DNA from: Streptomyces griseochromogenes
GTDB lineage: Bacteria; Actinomycetota; Actinomycetes; Streptomycetales; Streptomycetaceae
DNA length: 64,000 nt
Assembly (NCBI RefSeq): GCF_001542625.1
Contig: NZ_CP016279.1
Span: 6,944,001-7,008,000, forward strand
Direction of reading: 5' to 3'
Made by a program: the position numbers and the translations under genes. Positions 1-9,382 of this stretch are shown one piece after another (position 1 is the stretch's first letter; each line of letters starts with the position of its first letter). Below the pieces are notes generated by a model. The model made no database searches. It was not told where the DNA came from and saw only the letters and a program-made list of their open reading frames with translations.

Positions 1-270
1 GCCGTCGCCGGAGGTGAGGTTGCACCAGACGTACGCCTCCTGCACCGGCTCGTGCCCGGCCGGGGCGTCCTCGGCATGATCGGCGCGCCGGAAGACCGCG
101 GCCGTGTCGTCGCCGGTGATCCGGACCGTTCGCGGGTCGCCGAGCATCTTTTCCGGTGTGGTGCCGCCGACACCGTGCACCAGCAGTTCCAGCTCGGTCT
201 CCACCTTCGTGTGCCGCGCGGCGGGGCCGTCCTGCTCCCGCCCGGCGATGTTCTCCCGTGCACGTTCCAC
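1..270 (-). CDS. N-terminal part of a large hypothetical protein (truncated by window edge)
   Basis: A reading frame enters from the left edge on the minus strand. Its most upstream plausible start is the GTG at 270, with a GGGGGAAG ribosome-binding site about 10 bases before it. The visible 90 residues are soluble and acidic and include the segments ELLVHGVGGTTPEKMLGDP and VQEAYVWCNLTSGDG. I recall similar N-termini on long Streptomyces membrane proteins of unknown function; that is recollection, not a search. The rest lies outside the window, so membrane segments cannot be confirmed. Codon use matches the neighbouring genes. Confidence 0.6.
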   Translation of the reverse strand, partial: MERARENIAGREQDGPAARHTKVETELELLVHGVGGTTPEKMLGDPRTVRITGDDTAAVFRRADHAEDAPAGHEPVQEAYVWCNLTSGDG

Positions 271-578
271 TGTTCTCGCACTTCCCCCGTGACGCGGTCC
301 AAGGCCTGTGTCCGTGCGCGCACCAGGATCTCCGTTTCCGGGGCGGCATGGGCCCCTCGTCACGGAATCTCCCCGATCCGAGTGACGATGGAGGGGAGGC
401 TTGCTGCCCGGAGGTGCTGGGATGGCATGTGCGCGTCGTGACAGACGGGTGGCGCAACCGGGCCCGAGCCGTGAAAAGATGGGACGCCCGGCACACCCCG
501 ACGGTGGATGGAACGTCCAGGTCGGAGCCGGTGCGGCGGGCATGTCGGACGGATTGCGGCGAAAGGACCGGAGCATAC
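271..578. other. Intergenic region between divergent genes, no gene seen
   Basis: About 300 bases separate the truncated minus-strand gene from the DeoR regulator. Open frames run through it only because of the high GC content, and none has a convincing start with a ribosome-binding site. It probably holds the promoters of both flanking genes, but I could not pick out clear -35/-10 elements. Confidence 0.5.
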
Positions 579-1409
579 GTGAGTGAGAATCAGAACCTCC
601 TCGCGGAGCAGCGCCGCGCCCTGATCGTGGACGAGGTCCGGCGCAGGGGCGGTGTCCGGGTCAACGAACTGACCCGCAAGCTCGGCGTGTCGGACATGAC
701 CGTGCGCCGCGACCTGGACGCGCTCGCCCGCCAGGGGGTGCTGGAGAAGGTGCACGGCGGTGCCGTCCCGGTGGTCGAGGCGAGCACGCACGAGCCGGGC
801 TTCGAGGCCAAGTCGGGGCTGGAGCTGAGCGCCAAGGAAGACATCGCGCGGGCCGCCGCCCAGCTGGTCACTCCAGGGACGGCGATCGCCCTGTCCGGCG
901 GTACGACGACCTACGCGCTCGCGCACCACCTGCTGGAGGTGCCCGATCTGACCGTGGTGACGAACTCGGTGCGGGTCGCCGACGTCTTCCACTCCGCGCA
1001 GCGCACGTCGGGACAGCGGCAGGGCGCGGCCACGGTGGTACTGACCGGCGGCGTGCGCACCCCGTCGGACTCGCTGGTGGGTCCGGTCGCGGACCAGGCG
1101 ATCGCCGCCCTCCACTTCGATCTGCTCTTCCTCGGTGTGCACGGCATATCGATCGAGGCCGGTCTGTCCACGCCGAACCTCGCGGAGGCCGAGACCAACC
1201 GGCGCCTGGTGCAGTCGGCGCGCCGGGTCGTGGTGGTCGCCGACCACACCAAGTGGGGCACGGTGGGCCTCAGTTCGTTCGCCGCGCTGGAGCAGGTGGA
1301 CACGCTGGTCACCGACGCGGGCCTGCCCGCCGAGGCGCGCTCGGAGATCGCCGAGCATCTGAGCCGCCTTGTGGTGGCGGGCGAACCGGACGAGGACGAG
1401 GACATCTGA
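579..1409 (+). CDS. DeoR/GlpR-family transcriptional regulator
   Basis: This 276-residue protein has the usual DeoR layout. A winged helix-turn-helix lies near residues 12-55 and contains the signature segments LGVSDMTVRRDL and KVHGGAV. A DeoRC sugar-phosphate sensor follows, with SGGTTTYALA, a TNS motif and the late VVVADHTKWG segment. The GTG at 579 is preceded at short distance by GGAG and gives the standard family length; longer upstream extensions lack coding character. Such proteins usually repress a sugar catabolic operon and release DNA on binding a phosphorylated sugar. No sugar gene is adjacent here, so the target is unknown. Confidence 0.9.
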   Translation: MSENQNLLAEQRRALIVDEVRRRGGVRVNELTRKLGVSDMTVRRDLDALARQGVLEKVHGGAVPVVEASTHEPGFEAKSGLELSAKEDIARAAAQLVTPGTAIALSGGTTTYALAHHLLEVPDLTVVTNSVRVADVFHSAQRTSGQRQGAATVVLTGGVRTPSDSLVGPVADQAIAALHFDLLFLGVHGISIEAGLSTPNLAEAETNRRLVQSARRVVVVADHTKWGTVGLSSFAALEQVDTLVTDAGLPAEARSEIAEHLSRLVVAGEPDEDEDI

Positions 1410-1480
1410 CGGGACGTCAGTTAGGGTTGCGGTTCAACACCCCGTATTCCCGAGGGACTTCACGAGGGGGTCTCGTCGCC

Positions 1481-1945
1481 ATGGCTCAGCGTCTGCGACC
1501 GGTGGAGATCGACTTCACCGAGACCGCTCCCGTACGGCTGGTGTTCGGCGGGCACCTCGCCGCCGCTCCCGACGCGGTCTTCCGCGCACTCGCCGAGGAC
1601 TTGTCCGACTGGCCGCGGTGGTTCTCGTCGGTGTCGTCGATCCGGCCGACCGAGGGCGGGCGCGAGGTACGGCTCCGGGGCGGCATCCGCTTCATGGAGA
1701 CGGTGCTGGTGACGAAGGCGCCCGAGGTGTACGCCTACCGCGTCGACGTGACCAACGCCCCCGGCGCCCGCGCCTGGATCGAGGAGTGGCGGCTGGCCCC
1801 GGCCGGCGGCGGGACCCGGATCCGGATGACCTTCGCCCTCGACGGTACGGCGGCGTTCCGGCTCGGGTGCCGCCTGGCCCGCCCCGGCGTGGGGCGTGCC
1901 GTCCGGCAGGCGATCACCGCGCTGGACCGGCGCCTCGCCGGGTAG
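1481..1945 (+). CDS. SRPBCC (START/Bet v1-like) family protein
   Basis: This 154-residue protein has the SRPBCC fold pattern. An early strand reads FGGHLAAAPDAVFRAL, then DWPRWFSSVSSI, a central beta sheet and a C-terminal amphipathic helix near RRLAG. Family members bind small hydrophobic ligands in a central cavity; the ligand here cannot be told. The ATG at 1481 follows a GAGGGGG ribosome-binding site. It lies 71 bases after the DeoR gene on the same strand and may be co-transcribed with it. Confidence 0.8.
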   Translation: MAQRLRPVEIDFTETAPVRLVFGGHLAAAPDAVFRALAEDLSDWPRWFSSVSSIRPTEGGREVRLRGGIRFMETVLVTKAPEVYAYRVDVTNAPGARAWIEEWRLAPAGGGTRIRMTFALDGTAAFRLGCRLARPGVGRAVRQAITALDRRLAG

Positions 1946-1966
1946 CCCGGATCCGGGCCGTGCGGC

Positions 1967-3091
1967 TCAGTCCGGCCAGACGCCCGTGGCCAGCAGGGAC
2001 TCGATGGCCGCCGTGTACGGAGCGATGTCCAGGCCCTGTTCCGCCAGCCAGGTGTCCGAGTAGTACTTGTCGAGGTAGCGGTCCCCCGGGTCGCACAGCA
2101 GGGTGACCACGCTGCCCGTGCGGCCCTCGGCCACCATCTCGGAGACGATCTTCAGCGCGCTCCACAGACCGGTGCCCGTCGAGCCGCCCGCCTTACGGCC
2201 GATGGCCCGCTCCAGGGCGCGTACGGCGGCCACGCTGGCCGCGTCCGGGACCTTCATCATCCGGTCGATGGCGCCGGGCACGAAGCTGGGCTCCATGCGC
2301 GGCCGGCCGATGCCCTCGATGCGGGAGCCGCAGTCGCAGGTGACGTCCGGATCGCCGGTGGTCCAGCCCTCGAAGAAGCAGGAGTTGTCCGGATCGGCGA
2401 CACAGATACGGGTGTCGTACTGCATGTAGTGGACGTAGCGCGCGAGGGTCGCCGAGGTGCCGCCGGTCCCGGCCGTCGCGACGATCCAGGCGGGCTCCGG
2501 GAACCGCTCCAACTCCAGCTGACGGAAGATGGATTCGGCGATGTTGTTGTTGCCGCGCCAGTCGGTGGCCCGCTCGGCGTAGGTGAACTGGTCCATGTAG
2601 TGGCCGCCGGTCTCCACCGCGAGACGGGCGGACTCCTCGTACATCTTCCGGGAGTCGTCCACGAAGTGGCACTGTCCGCCGTGGAACTCGATCAGGCGGC
2701 ACTTCTCGGCGCTCGTCGTGCGCGGCATGACCGCGATGAAGGGCACGCCGATCAGCTTGGCGAAGTAGGCCTCGGAGACGGCGGTCGAGCCGCTGGACGC
2801 CTCGATCACCGGACGGCCCGGCCGGATCCAGCCATTGCACAGTCCGTAGAGGAACAGGGACCGGGCGAGCCGGTGCTTGAGGCTGCCGGTCGGATGCGTC
2901 GACTCGTCCTTCAGGTACAGGTCGATGCGCCACTGCTCGGGCAGCGGGAAGCGCAGCAGATGGGTGTCCGCCGAGCGGTTCGCGTCGGCCTGGACCTTGC
3001 GGACGGCCTCTTTCAGCCAGTCGCGATAGGCGGCGTCGCTGCGATCGACGTCGAGGGTGGCGCCGGTCCGGGTCTGTGGGGTGGTGCTCAC
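1967..3091 (-). CDS. PLP-dependent cysteine synthase-family enzyme, Cds1-like L-cysteine desulfhydrase
   Basis: The 374-residue protein is a fold-type II PLP enzyme. The Schiff-base lysine is K72 in TGSLKHRLA. An asparagine-loop equivalent SSGSTA is at residues 99-104, and a glycine-rich phosphate-binding loop AGTGGTS is at 207-213. Length and sequence resemble mycobacterial Cds1 (Rv3684), which degrades L-cysteine to pyruvate, sulfide and ammonia, more than biosynthetic CysK. A CDCGS segment near residue 252 could bind metal or be redox active. It acts in the cytosol. The function is inferred from family likeness; cysteine synthase activity cannot be excluded. Confidence 0.8.
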   Translation of the reverse strand: MSTTPQTRTGATLDVDRSDAAYRDWLKEAVRKVQADANRSADTHLLRFPLPEQWRIDLYLKDESTHPTGSLKHRLARSLFLYGLCNGWIRPGRPVIEASSGSTAVSEAYFAKLIGVPFIAVMPRTTSAEKCRLIEFHGGQCHFVDDSRKMYEESARLAVETGGHYMDQFTYAERATDWRGNNNIAESIFRQLELERFPEPAWIVATAGTGGTSATLARYVHYMQYDTRICVADPDNSCFFEGWTTGDPDVTCDCGSRIEGIGRPRMEPSFVPGAIDRMMKVPDAASVAAVRALERAIGRKAGGSTGTGLWSALKIVSEMVAEGRTGSVVTLLCDPGDRYLDKYYSDTWLAEQGLDIAPYTAAIESLLATGVWPD

Positions 3092-3466
3092 GGCGGGGCT
3101 CCTTACAGTGGGCGCCGACGGCGGCCCGCGCGGCCGGCACCCCGATCATAAGCACCTTCCGCACCGCTTCCCACCTGCATAAACGCATCTTTGGGCCAAC
3201 CAAAGCCGGGCTGGGGCACACCCGTGCGGGGCGCACGGGGGCGCATTGGCGCGAGTACTCCGGGCGCCCGGCGCACACAGCCCGTGCGTACTGGTGCTCC
3301 CGGCCGCATCGGGGCAGACTGCACCGGACGGGACGATCGCCCCGAACAGGGGCGCACCCCGGATCACCAGAGCCGGTACGGCCCGATGCGGTACGACCGG
3401 ACAGGACGGGGTCCTGACCCAGGCGGGCCGGGATCCGGCGAGCGACGCGCAAGGGGGCGGCGAAGG
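3092..3466. other. Intergenic region between divergent genes, with a small inverted repeat
   Basis: This 375-base stretch separates the cysteine desulfhydrase gene from the next plus-strand gene. It carries the inverted repeat CTTTGG-5-CCAAAG at 3189-3205. Read on the minus strand, a TATGAT-like -10 lies at about 3147-3152, suited to driving the desulfhydrase gene. I see no coding signal with a good start. Confidence 0.4.
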
Positions 3467-3790
3467 ATGGCGGAGCCGGAGTTCACGGCCACGGGCGTGC
3501 GGATAGGCAAGCGGCTGCGCTCGCTCACCCGGGCCGGGCAGGTCCGGATCAGCGACGGCAGGCTGGAACTGCTCACCAGTTACGGCAGTGAGATCGACAG
3601 CGCGCCGGTGCAGGCGGTGCGCGCCTCCAAGCCCTGGTTCGTCCCGGACGACCGGGCACTGGCCGACCTCAACGGCCACCGGTACCTGCTGCGGCTGGGC
3701 GAGCACGACCCCGCTCCGGGCGAGCCGGGGCCGCCCGCCGCACGGCGGTTCGTCGAGGCGGTGCGCCGGGCGGCCGGACGCGGCGGCTGA
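3467..3790 (+). CDS. Hypothetical protein, 107 residues
   Basis: I do not recognise a named domain. The product is a small soluble protein with the segments TGVRIGKRLRSL, LELLTSYGSEIDSAP and RYLLRLGEHD. The pattern suggests a small beta-rich protein with a terminal helix (RRFVEAVRRAAG). The ATG at 3467 sits behind a GGGGGCGGCGAAGG purine-rich ribosome-binding site. Similar short proteins are common in Streptomyces without assigned role (recollection). Third-position GC bias supports coding. Confidence 0.6.
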   Translation: MAEPEFTATGVRIGKRLRSLTRAGQVRISDGRLELLTSYGSEIDSAPVQAVRASKPWFVPDDRALADLNGHRYLLRLGEHDPAPGEPGPPAARRFVEAVRRAAGRGG

Positions 3791-3995
3791 GGCAGGCCCG
3801 GTCGCGGCGAGTTGCGGGAGCGCATCCGCTGCGTCACGCTGTTCTCACGTCACTCTGGGTTTACCGGCGATAACGCTGCGAACCAGCCCGCCGGCCATGA
3901 CAGCAGGCGGACGTTTGGACGCAAGCACCCTGCTGGATCCGTTGTTCTCCGTGTTCTTCCGGTTCCTCCGGACCTCACATCGGGGAGTCGCAGCC

Positions 3996-4580
3996 GTGAT
4001 CAGTCACCCAAGCAGGCACTGCACGGTGGAGCTCCAAGCCCTGCCGTCGCGGATCGGACAGGTCCGCAGAATCGTATCTGCACAGTTGCGTTACTGGCAT
4101 ATGGACCCGTTGATCGACCGGGCCGCGCTCGGTGTCACCGAGCTGTTGAGCAATGTCCACCGGCACGCCCGGCCGGACAAGTCGTGCACCGTGGAGCTGG
4201 AACTGCTGGTCGACCGGCTCACGGTCTCCGTGCGCGACCACGATCCGCGCCTTCCGGTGGTGCCCGATGCCGTGGACGCGCCGGACATCGCCCCGCTGGC
4301 CACCTGCGGGCGGGGCCTTGCGATGGTGGCCGCGATGAGCGAGAGCTGGGGCGCCCGTCCGGACGGCGACAACGGCAAGGTCGTGTGGTTCACGCTGCCC
4401 GCGCCGTCCGTGGCACTCCGGCAGCCCGCCCACGCACGCCGCCGGACGGCCGAGCAGCCCGCACCCCGGATCACCGAAGTGCGGCCGGCCCCGTCCCCCG
4501 TCGCCGCGGCTCCGAGGCCCGTGGCGGCCCGTGCCGCCGCGGCGGCGCCCGCTCCCGCCCGGTCGGCCGTTCCCGGCTGA
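3996..4580 (+). CDS. ATP-binding protein of the anti-sigma/serine kinase (HATPase_c_2, RsbW-like) type
   Basis: The 194-residue protein has a GHKL ATPase core. The N-box reads GVTELLSNVHRHA with E49 and N53, and the G2-like loop CGRGLAM lies at 104-110. This is the class of short RsbW/SpoIIAB-like kinases that are very numerous in streptomycetes and control sigma factors through anti-anti-sigma partners. Residues from about 150 onward form an Ala/Pro-rich low-complexity tail absent from the core family. The GTG at 3996 follows GGGGAG at 3982-3987. No partner sigma or STAS gene is adjacent, so its target is unknown. Confidence 0.85.
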   Translation: MISHPSRHCTVELQALPSRIGQVRRIVSAQLRYWHMDPLIDRAALGVTELLSNVHRHARPDKSCTVELELLVDRLTVSVRDHDPRLPVVPDAVDAPDIAPLATCGRGLAMVAAMSESWGARPDGDNGKVVWFTLPAPSVALRQPAHARRRTAEQPAPRITEVRPAPSPVAAAPRPVAARAAAAAPAPARSAVPG

Positions 4581-4622
4581 CCGGGCGGTGCCAGGCCGTC
4601 CCTGTCGTACGGCGGTGACGCC

Positions 4623-7185
4623 TCACTCCGCGGCGATGGCCCGCAGGACGTCCAGGCGGGCCGCGCGGCGGGCCGGACGCAGTCCCGCGAGGGCACCGGC
4701 CATGAGCCCGACCAGGGCCACCACGGCGAGCCGGGCGGGCGCGAGGGCGAAGGCGAACGCGGTGTCGCTCGCGCCGTCCGAGGCCCGCACCAGCACCCAG
4801 CCGAGGAAGGCACCGAGGCCCAGCCCGCCGGCCGTGCCGAAGGCGGCGACCAGCACCGACTCCCAGCGGACCATGGCCCGTAGCTGGGCCCGGGTCTGGC
4901 CGACGGCCCGCAGCAGGCCGAGTTCCCGGGTGCGTTCGTGCAGGGCCAGGGTCAGTGTGTTGGCGATGCCGAGCAGGGCGATGACGACCGCGAGGGCGAG
5001 CAGTGCGTAGACGAGCGTCAGCATCATGTCGATGCCGCCCGCCGAGGACTGCGCGTACTCGTCGCGGGTCTGCACCTCCGGGTTGCCGTAGCGGGCGGCC
5101 GTCGCCTTCACCGCCGCCTTGCCCGCGTCCGCGCTCACCCCGTGCCCGAACGTGACGGCGATCAGCCGGTCGGAGTCCTGGGTGCGGTGCGGGGCCCAGG
5201 CCGCGCGGGTGATGACGTAGTCGCCGGCGAGTTCGGACCGGCCGTAGACGGCGCGGACGGTGAAGTTCCGCGTCCGGCCGTCGGTGAAGGTGAGGCGTGC
5301 GGTGTCGCCGGGGTGCAGCCCCTGTCGGCCGGCCTCCGCCCGGGTCAGTGCGAGGCCGTCGGTGCCGAGGTCGCGCAGGGAGCCGGTCACCGTGCCGAGG
5401 TCGAAGGTGCGGGCGAGCGCGGCCGGATCGGTCACGGTGAGAGCCCGTCCCTTGCCGTCGACCTCGGCGACCCCGCGGCCGAGACCCACCGCGGCGTCCA
5501 CCTCGGGCAGCCGCGCAAGGGCCGGGGCGAGCCGGGGACTGAGCCCGCTGCCGCCCGCGCCGAAGGACGGGGCGCTGACCGCGACGTCGCCCGCGAAGGA
5601 CCGCGACACCGTCTGGTCCATGGTGGCCTTCAGGGACGCGCCGAACACGGTGAACAGCGACACGACGGCCACACCGATCATCAGCGCGCTCGCGGTGGCG
5701 GCCGTCCGCTTCGGGCCGCGCAGGGCGTTGCGCCGGGCGAGGGCGCCGGTGACCCCGCGCAGCCGGTCCACGGGTACGCCGAGGAGTCGTACGGCCGTGG
5801 TGGCGGCGACCGGGCCGAGAACCACGAAGGACGCGAGGGCGAGCAGCGCCCCGAGGCCCGCGAGCCACACCGAAGGGGTCACCAGGACGCCGGTGAGGGT
5901 GGCGGCCAGCGCGACGGCGCCGAGGAGCGTACCGGCGACCGCGCGGACGCGGGAGGCACCGGAGTGGTCGACGGCCGTCTCGCGCAGCGCGGCCAGCGGG
6001 GCGGTGCGGCCGGCGCGCAGGGCGGGCAGCAGCGCGGAGCCCAGGCAGACCACGACACCCACGGCGAGCGGCAGGACCATCGACAGCGTCTTGATCACCA
6101 ACTCGCCGTCGGGGAAGGGGAATCCGATCGCCGGGAACAGCGCCTGGAGGCCGGCGGCGATTCCGATCCCGCCCGCGAGCCCCGCGCCGGAGGCCGCGAC
6201 GGCGACCACGCAGGCCTCCGCGAGGGCTGCGGCGGTCACCTGGCGGCGGGCCGCGCCGAGGGCACGCAGCAGGGCGTTCTCCCGGGTGCGCTGGGCCACG
6301 ACGATCGCGAAGGTGTTGTGGATGGAGAAGGTCGCGACGAGCAGGGCGACACCCGAGAAGACGAGTAAGGAAGGTGGTGAAGAGGGTCAGGAACCGGCTG
6401 GAGATCATGTCGTCGTTCTCCTGCGCGGACCGCTGACCGGTGATGGCCTCGACGCCCTTGGGCAGCACGGGAGTCAGCCGCCGGACCAGCTCGTGCTGGC
6501 TCACCCCGGGGCCCGCCCGCACCTGGATGCTCGCCGCCTGGCCGGGCCGCGCGGTCAGGTACTTCTCGGCGTCGGCCTGGGTCATGCCCGTGAAGGTCAC
6601 CTGGGCCATGCCGTCCTGGCCGCCGAAGGTGGCGAGGCCGACGATGGTCACCTCGACCGGGTCGGGGGTGCGCAGGGTGGTGGTGTCACCGATCTTCAGG
6701 CCGCCCTTCTTCGCGGCGCCCCGGTTGACCACGACCTCGCCGGACTTCGCGGGCAGGCGCCCCTCGGCGAGCCGGTACGGGTTGAGCTTCGGGTCGGTGA
6801 TCCAGTTGCCGGCGAGGGTCGGCGGGCCCTGGCCGCCGACGGGCTTGCCGTCGGCGCCGACGAGCTGACCGGCGCCCTGGATGTCCGGGGCGGCTGCCGC
6901 CACACCGGGGACGCGTTCGACGGTCCCGACGAGCGAGGTGTCGACGGGCCGCCGTACGCCCTGGGCCTCGCCGGGGGTGGTGATGGCGTCGGCGCCGCGC
7001 ACGACGGCGTCCGTGCCGCTGGTGGCCTCGCCGAACATGCTGGCGAAGCTCGCGCGCAGCGTGTCGCCCATGACCAGGGTGCCGGCCAGGAAGGCGACAC
7101 CGAGGAACACGGCGAGGAACGTGCCCGCGAAGCGCCGACGGTGCGCGCGCAGCGAGGTGAGGCTGAGCCGGAGGGATGCGTTCAT
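4623..7185 (-). pseudogene. ABC transporter permease (FtsX/MacB type), frameshifted
   Basis: The gene starts at the ATG at 7185, overlapping the ATPase stop by ATGA. It encodes a two-module FtsX-type permease of about 853 residues when repaired. The first frame reads normally through SSRFLTLFTTFL. The second frame then continues with LVFSGVALLVATFSIHNTF and runs to 4623. The two frames join near 6363-6370, where the gene appears to have one extra base in CCTTACTCG (minus strand). The C-terminal half has the final FtsX domain and ends RAARLDVLRAIAAE. Both halves keep family sequence with no other lesion, so this is either a recent mutation or a sequencing error. An intact product would pair with the adjacent ATPase to move a lipid or drug-like substrate. 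Confidence 0.8.
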
Positions 7186-7928
7186 GACCGCACCTCGAAG
7201 GCCTTCATGCGGTCCAGGACCTTGTCGGCGGTCGGGGACTCCATCCGGTCGACCAGCCGCCCGTCGGCGAGGAAGACGACCTCGTCGGCGTGGGCGGCGG
7301 CCACCGGGTCGTGGGTGACCATGACGACCGTGCGGTCCATCTGGCGGACGGCGCGGCCGAGCAGGCCGAGGACCTCGCCGCCGGACCCGGAGTCCAGGTT
7401 GCCGGTCGGTTCGTCGGCGAAGACGACGTCCGGGCGGCCCGCGAACGCCCGCGCCACCGCGACGCGTTGCTGCTGGCCTCCGGAGAGTTCGGAGGGCCGG
7501 TGGTGCAGCCGGTCGCGCAGCCCGACGACGTCGACGAGCGCGTCGATCCACTCCCGGTCGCCCCGCCGTCCGGCGAGGTCCAGGGGAAGGGTGATGTTCT
7601 CCGCGACGGTCAGCGTCGGCACCAGGTTGAACGCCTGGAAGACGAAACCGACCCGGTCGCGCCGCAGCAGGGTCAGCCGGCGGTCGTCCAGCGCGCCCAG
7701 TTCGGTGTCGCCGATGTAGGCGGCGCCCGAGGTGAGCGTGTCGAGACCGGCCGCGCAGTGCATCAAGGTGGACTTGCCGGATCCCGAGGGACCCATGATC
7801 GCGGTGAAGCGGCCGGCGGGGAAGTCGGCGTCCACGCCGTCCAGGGCGCGTACGGCGGTGTCGCCGTTTCCGTACACCTTCACCGCGCCCACCACGCGGG
7901 CCGCCGTACGCGGGGCGGTCGTCGTCAT
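7182..7928 (-). CDS. ABC transporter ATP-binding protein (LolD/MacB type)
   Basis: This 248-residue ATPase has Walker A GPSGSGKST at 46-54, Q-loop VFQAFNLVPTLT, signature LSGGQQQR at 148-155, Walker B VVFADEP at 168-174, then TGNLDS and the H-loop THDP. The arrangement fits the MacB/LolD subfamily, which pairs with FtsX-type permeases. Its start overlaps the stop of the upstream SHOCT gene by ATGA, and its own stop overlaps the permease start in the same way. The three genes are therefore translationally coupled. Confidence 0.93.
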   Translation of the reverse strand: MTTTAPRTAARVVGAVKVYGNGDTAVRALDGVDADFPAGRFTAIMGPSGSGKSTLMHCAAGLDTLTSGAAYIGDTELGALDDRRLTLLRRDRVGFVFQAFNLVPTLTVAENITLPLDLAGRRGDREWIDALVDVVGLRDRLHHRPSELSGGQQQRVAVARAFAGRPDVVFADEPTGNLDSGSGGEVLGLLGRAVRQMDRTVVMVTHDPVAAAHADEVVFLADGRLVDRMESPTADKVLDRMKAFEVRS

Positions 7929-8215
7929 GCCGCACCGCCCTTGCCGATGCGGCCGAACTGCTCCTCCAGGACGGAGAGGCGGCGCCAGTACTCGTCCTCG
8001 TCGATCTCGCCCGAGGCGAAGCGGCGGCCGAGCACCGCGAGCGGCGAGTCGCCCGCCGGGCGCGCGCCGTCCCCGACCCGCCAGGGGCCGCCGCGGCCGC
8101 GCCGGAGCGTGCGGCGCAGGAAGGTGACGACGCCGATCACGACGACCGCCCAGATCAGCGGGAAGAACAGGATCCATGGGCCGGGTCCGCCGTCCCAGTT
8201 CGCCAGGGTCTGCAT
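7925..8215 (-). CDS. Small membrane protein with SHOCT domain
   Basis: The 96-residue protein has one transmembrane segment near residues 13-33 (WILFFPLIWAVVVIGVVTFL). A basic linker follows, then a C-terminal SHOCT motif DSPLAVLGRRFASGEIDEDE. SHOCT is a short domain of about 30 residues often found at the C-terminus of small membrane proteins and thought to mediate oligomer contacts. It is the first gene of the ABC transporter operon and overlaps the ATPase gene by four bases. A role as accessory to the transporter is inferred from position only. Confidence 0.8.
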   Translation of the reverse strand: MQTLANWDGGPGPWILFFPLIWAVVVIGVVTFLRRTLRRGRGGPWRVGDGARPAGDSPLAVLGRRFASGEIDEDEYWRRLSVLEEQFGRIGKGGAA

Positions 8216-8368
8216 CTCGGTTCAACTCCGTTGCGGTCAGGGTCTCGGGGTGATGTCACGAGACTCCCTCCGGCAGGGGGTCCGGGTCGTCGTGCGGCCG
8301 GCGGCCGTGCGCCTACCTCCGCGGGAGTACGACGGGGTGGCGCGGCTGCTCCCTGGGGACTGGCGGAC

Positions 8369-8388
8369 TGTAACTACTAGTATGTACA
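8369..8388. promoter_or_regulatory. Probable TetR operator, 20-bp imperfect palindrome
   Basis: The sequence TGTAACTACTAGTATGTACA matches its own reverse complement at 16 of 20 positions, with an uninterrupted 8-bp core TACTAGTA. It ends eight bases before the ATG of the TetR gene, where a bound repressor would block transcription or initiation. Autoregulation is inferred. Confidence 0.65.
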
Positions 8389-8396
8389 GTGTTCTC

Positions 8397-8960
8397 ATGA
8401 GCACCCCGGAACGACTGATCGAGTCCACCCGCGAGCTGCTGTGGGAGCGCGGCTACGTGGGCACGAGCCCGAAGGCGATCCTGGAGCGCGCCGAGGCCGG
8501 CCAGGGCAGCATGTACCACCACTTCAAGGGCAAGCCGGACCTGGCGCTCGCGGCGATCCGGCGGACCGCCGAGGAGCTGCGGGCCACCGCCGAGGGCGTA
8601 CTCGGCGGCCCGGGCACCCCGTACGAGCGCATCGAGGCGTATCTGCTGCGCGAGCGCGACGTGCTGCGCGGGTGTCCGATCGGCCGGCTGACCATGGATC
8701 CGGAGGTGATCGCGAGCGACGAGCTGCGCGCACCGGTGGACGAGACGATCGCGTGGATCCGTGAGCGGATCGCCCGGCTCGTCGAAGAGGGCAAGCGACA
8801 GGGGCAGTTCGCGCCCGGACTGGACGGCGAGGAGATCGGCGCGGCCGTCCTCGCGACCGTGCAGGGCGGCTACGTCCTCGCGCGTGCCTCCGGCTCCCCC
8901 GCCGCCTTCGACGCCGGCGTCCGCGGTCTGCTCTCCCTGCTCGCACCCCGAACCCCCTGA
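8397..8960 (+). CDS. TetR/AcrR-family transcriptional regulator
   Basis: The 187-residue protein starts STPERLIESTRELLWERGYV, a classic TetR first helix, and carries the recognition region AEAGQGSMYHHFKGK near residue 45. The C-terminal ligand domain includes RDVLRGCPIGRL, typical of the group that controls small-molecule responses. The ATG at 8397 gives a standard length. It heads a run of four plus-strand genes with short gaps (cupin, DUF4865, phosphotriesterase) and lies just after the palindrome at 8369-8388, so it probably represses its own operon. The inducer is unknown. Confidence 0.9.
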   Translation: MSTPERLIESTRELLWERGYVGTSPKAILERAEAGQGSMYHHFKGKPDLALAAIRRTAEELRATAEGVLGGPGTPYERIEAYLLRERDVLRGCPIGRLTMDPEVIASDELRAPVDETIAWIRERIARLVEEGKRQGQFAPGLDGEEIGAAVLATVQGGYVLARASGSPAAFDAGVRGLLSLLAPRTP

Positions 8961-8977
8961 TCGGAGACCCGATTTCC

Positions 8978-9367
8978 GTGCACATCACCAGACGGCGTCC
9001 CGAGAGCCTGCGCGGTCCGGCGGAGCAGTTCACCGGCTCCGTCTGGCTGGACGAGATCGCCGTTCCCGCCGCCCCGTCCCGGCTGCGCGTGTTCACCGTC
9101 CACTTCGCGCCGGGCGCGCACACCGCCTGGCACCGGCATCCGCACGGCCAGGTGCTGCACGTCCTTCAGGGCGAGGGCCTGGTGCGGCGCGAGGGCGGCG
9201 CCGTGGAGGAGATCCGTGCGGGCGACACGGTGTGGATCGAGCCGGGCGAACGGCACTGGCACGGTGCCGCGCCGGGCACCTTCATGACCCATCTCGCGGT
9301 CGTGGAGGCAGCGGAGGACGGCACGAGCACCGAGTGGGACGCACGCGTGAACGACTACCCGGCCTGA
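8978..9367 (+). CDS. Cupin-domain protein
   Basis: This 129-residue single-domain cupin has motif 1 GAHTAWHRHPHGQVLHVLQG with H52, H54 and probable third ligand Q58. Motif 2 is GDTVWIEPGERHWHGA with H95. The YhhW/carboxymuconolactone-associated type of small cupin looks like this. The bound metal and reaction cannot be told from sequence. It begins with GTG at 8978, 17 bases after the TetR stop, and is followed 15 bases later by the DUF4865 gene, so the three are most likely one transcript. Confidence 0.85.
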   Translation: MHITRRRPESLRGPAEQFTGSVWLDEIAVPAAPSRLRVFTVHFAPGAHTAWHRHPHGQVLHVLQGEGLVRREGGAVEEIRAGDTVWIEPGERHWHGAAPGTFMTHLAVVEAAEDGTSTEWDARVNDYPA

Positions 9368-9382
9368 GAAGGGACGCGCGAC

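Noticed and set aside
6355..6375. Programmed frameshift in the ABC permease
   Set aside because: The junction lacks a slippery heptamer or a following structured element, so a mutation or sequencing error is simpler.
5260..7719. Long plus-strand open frame through the ABC operon
   Set aside because: It is a low-complexity Arg/Ala/Ser translation opposite the FtsX permease and ATPase, which have full family motifs on the minus strand.
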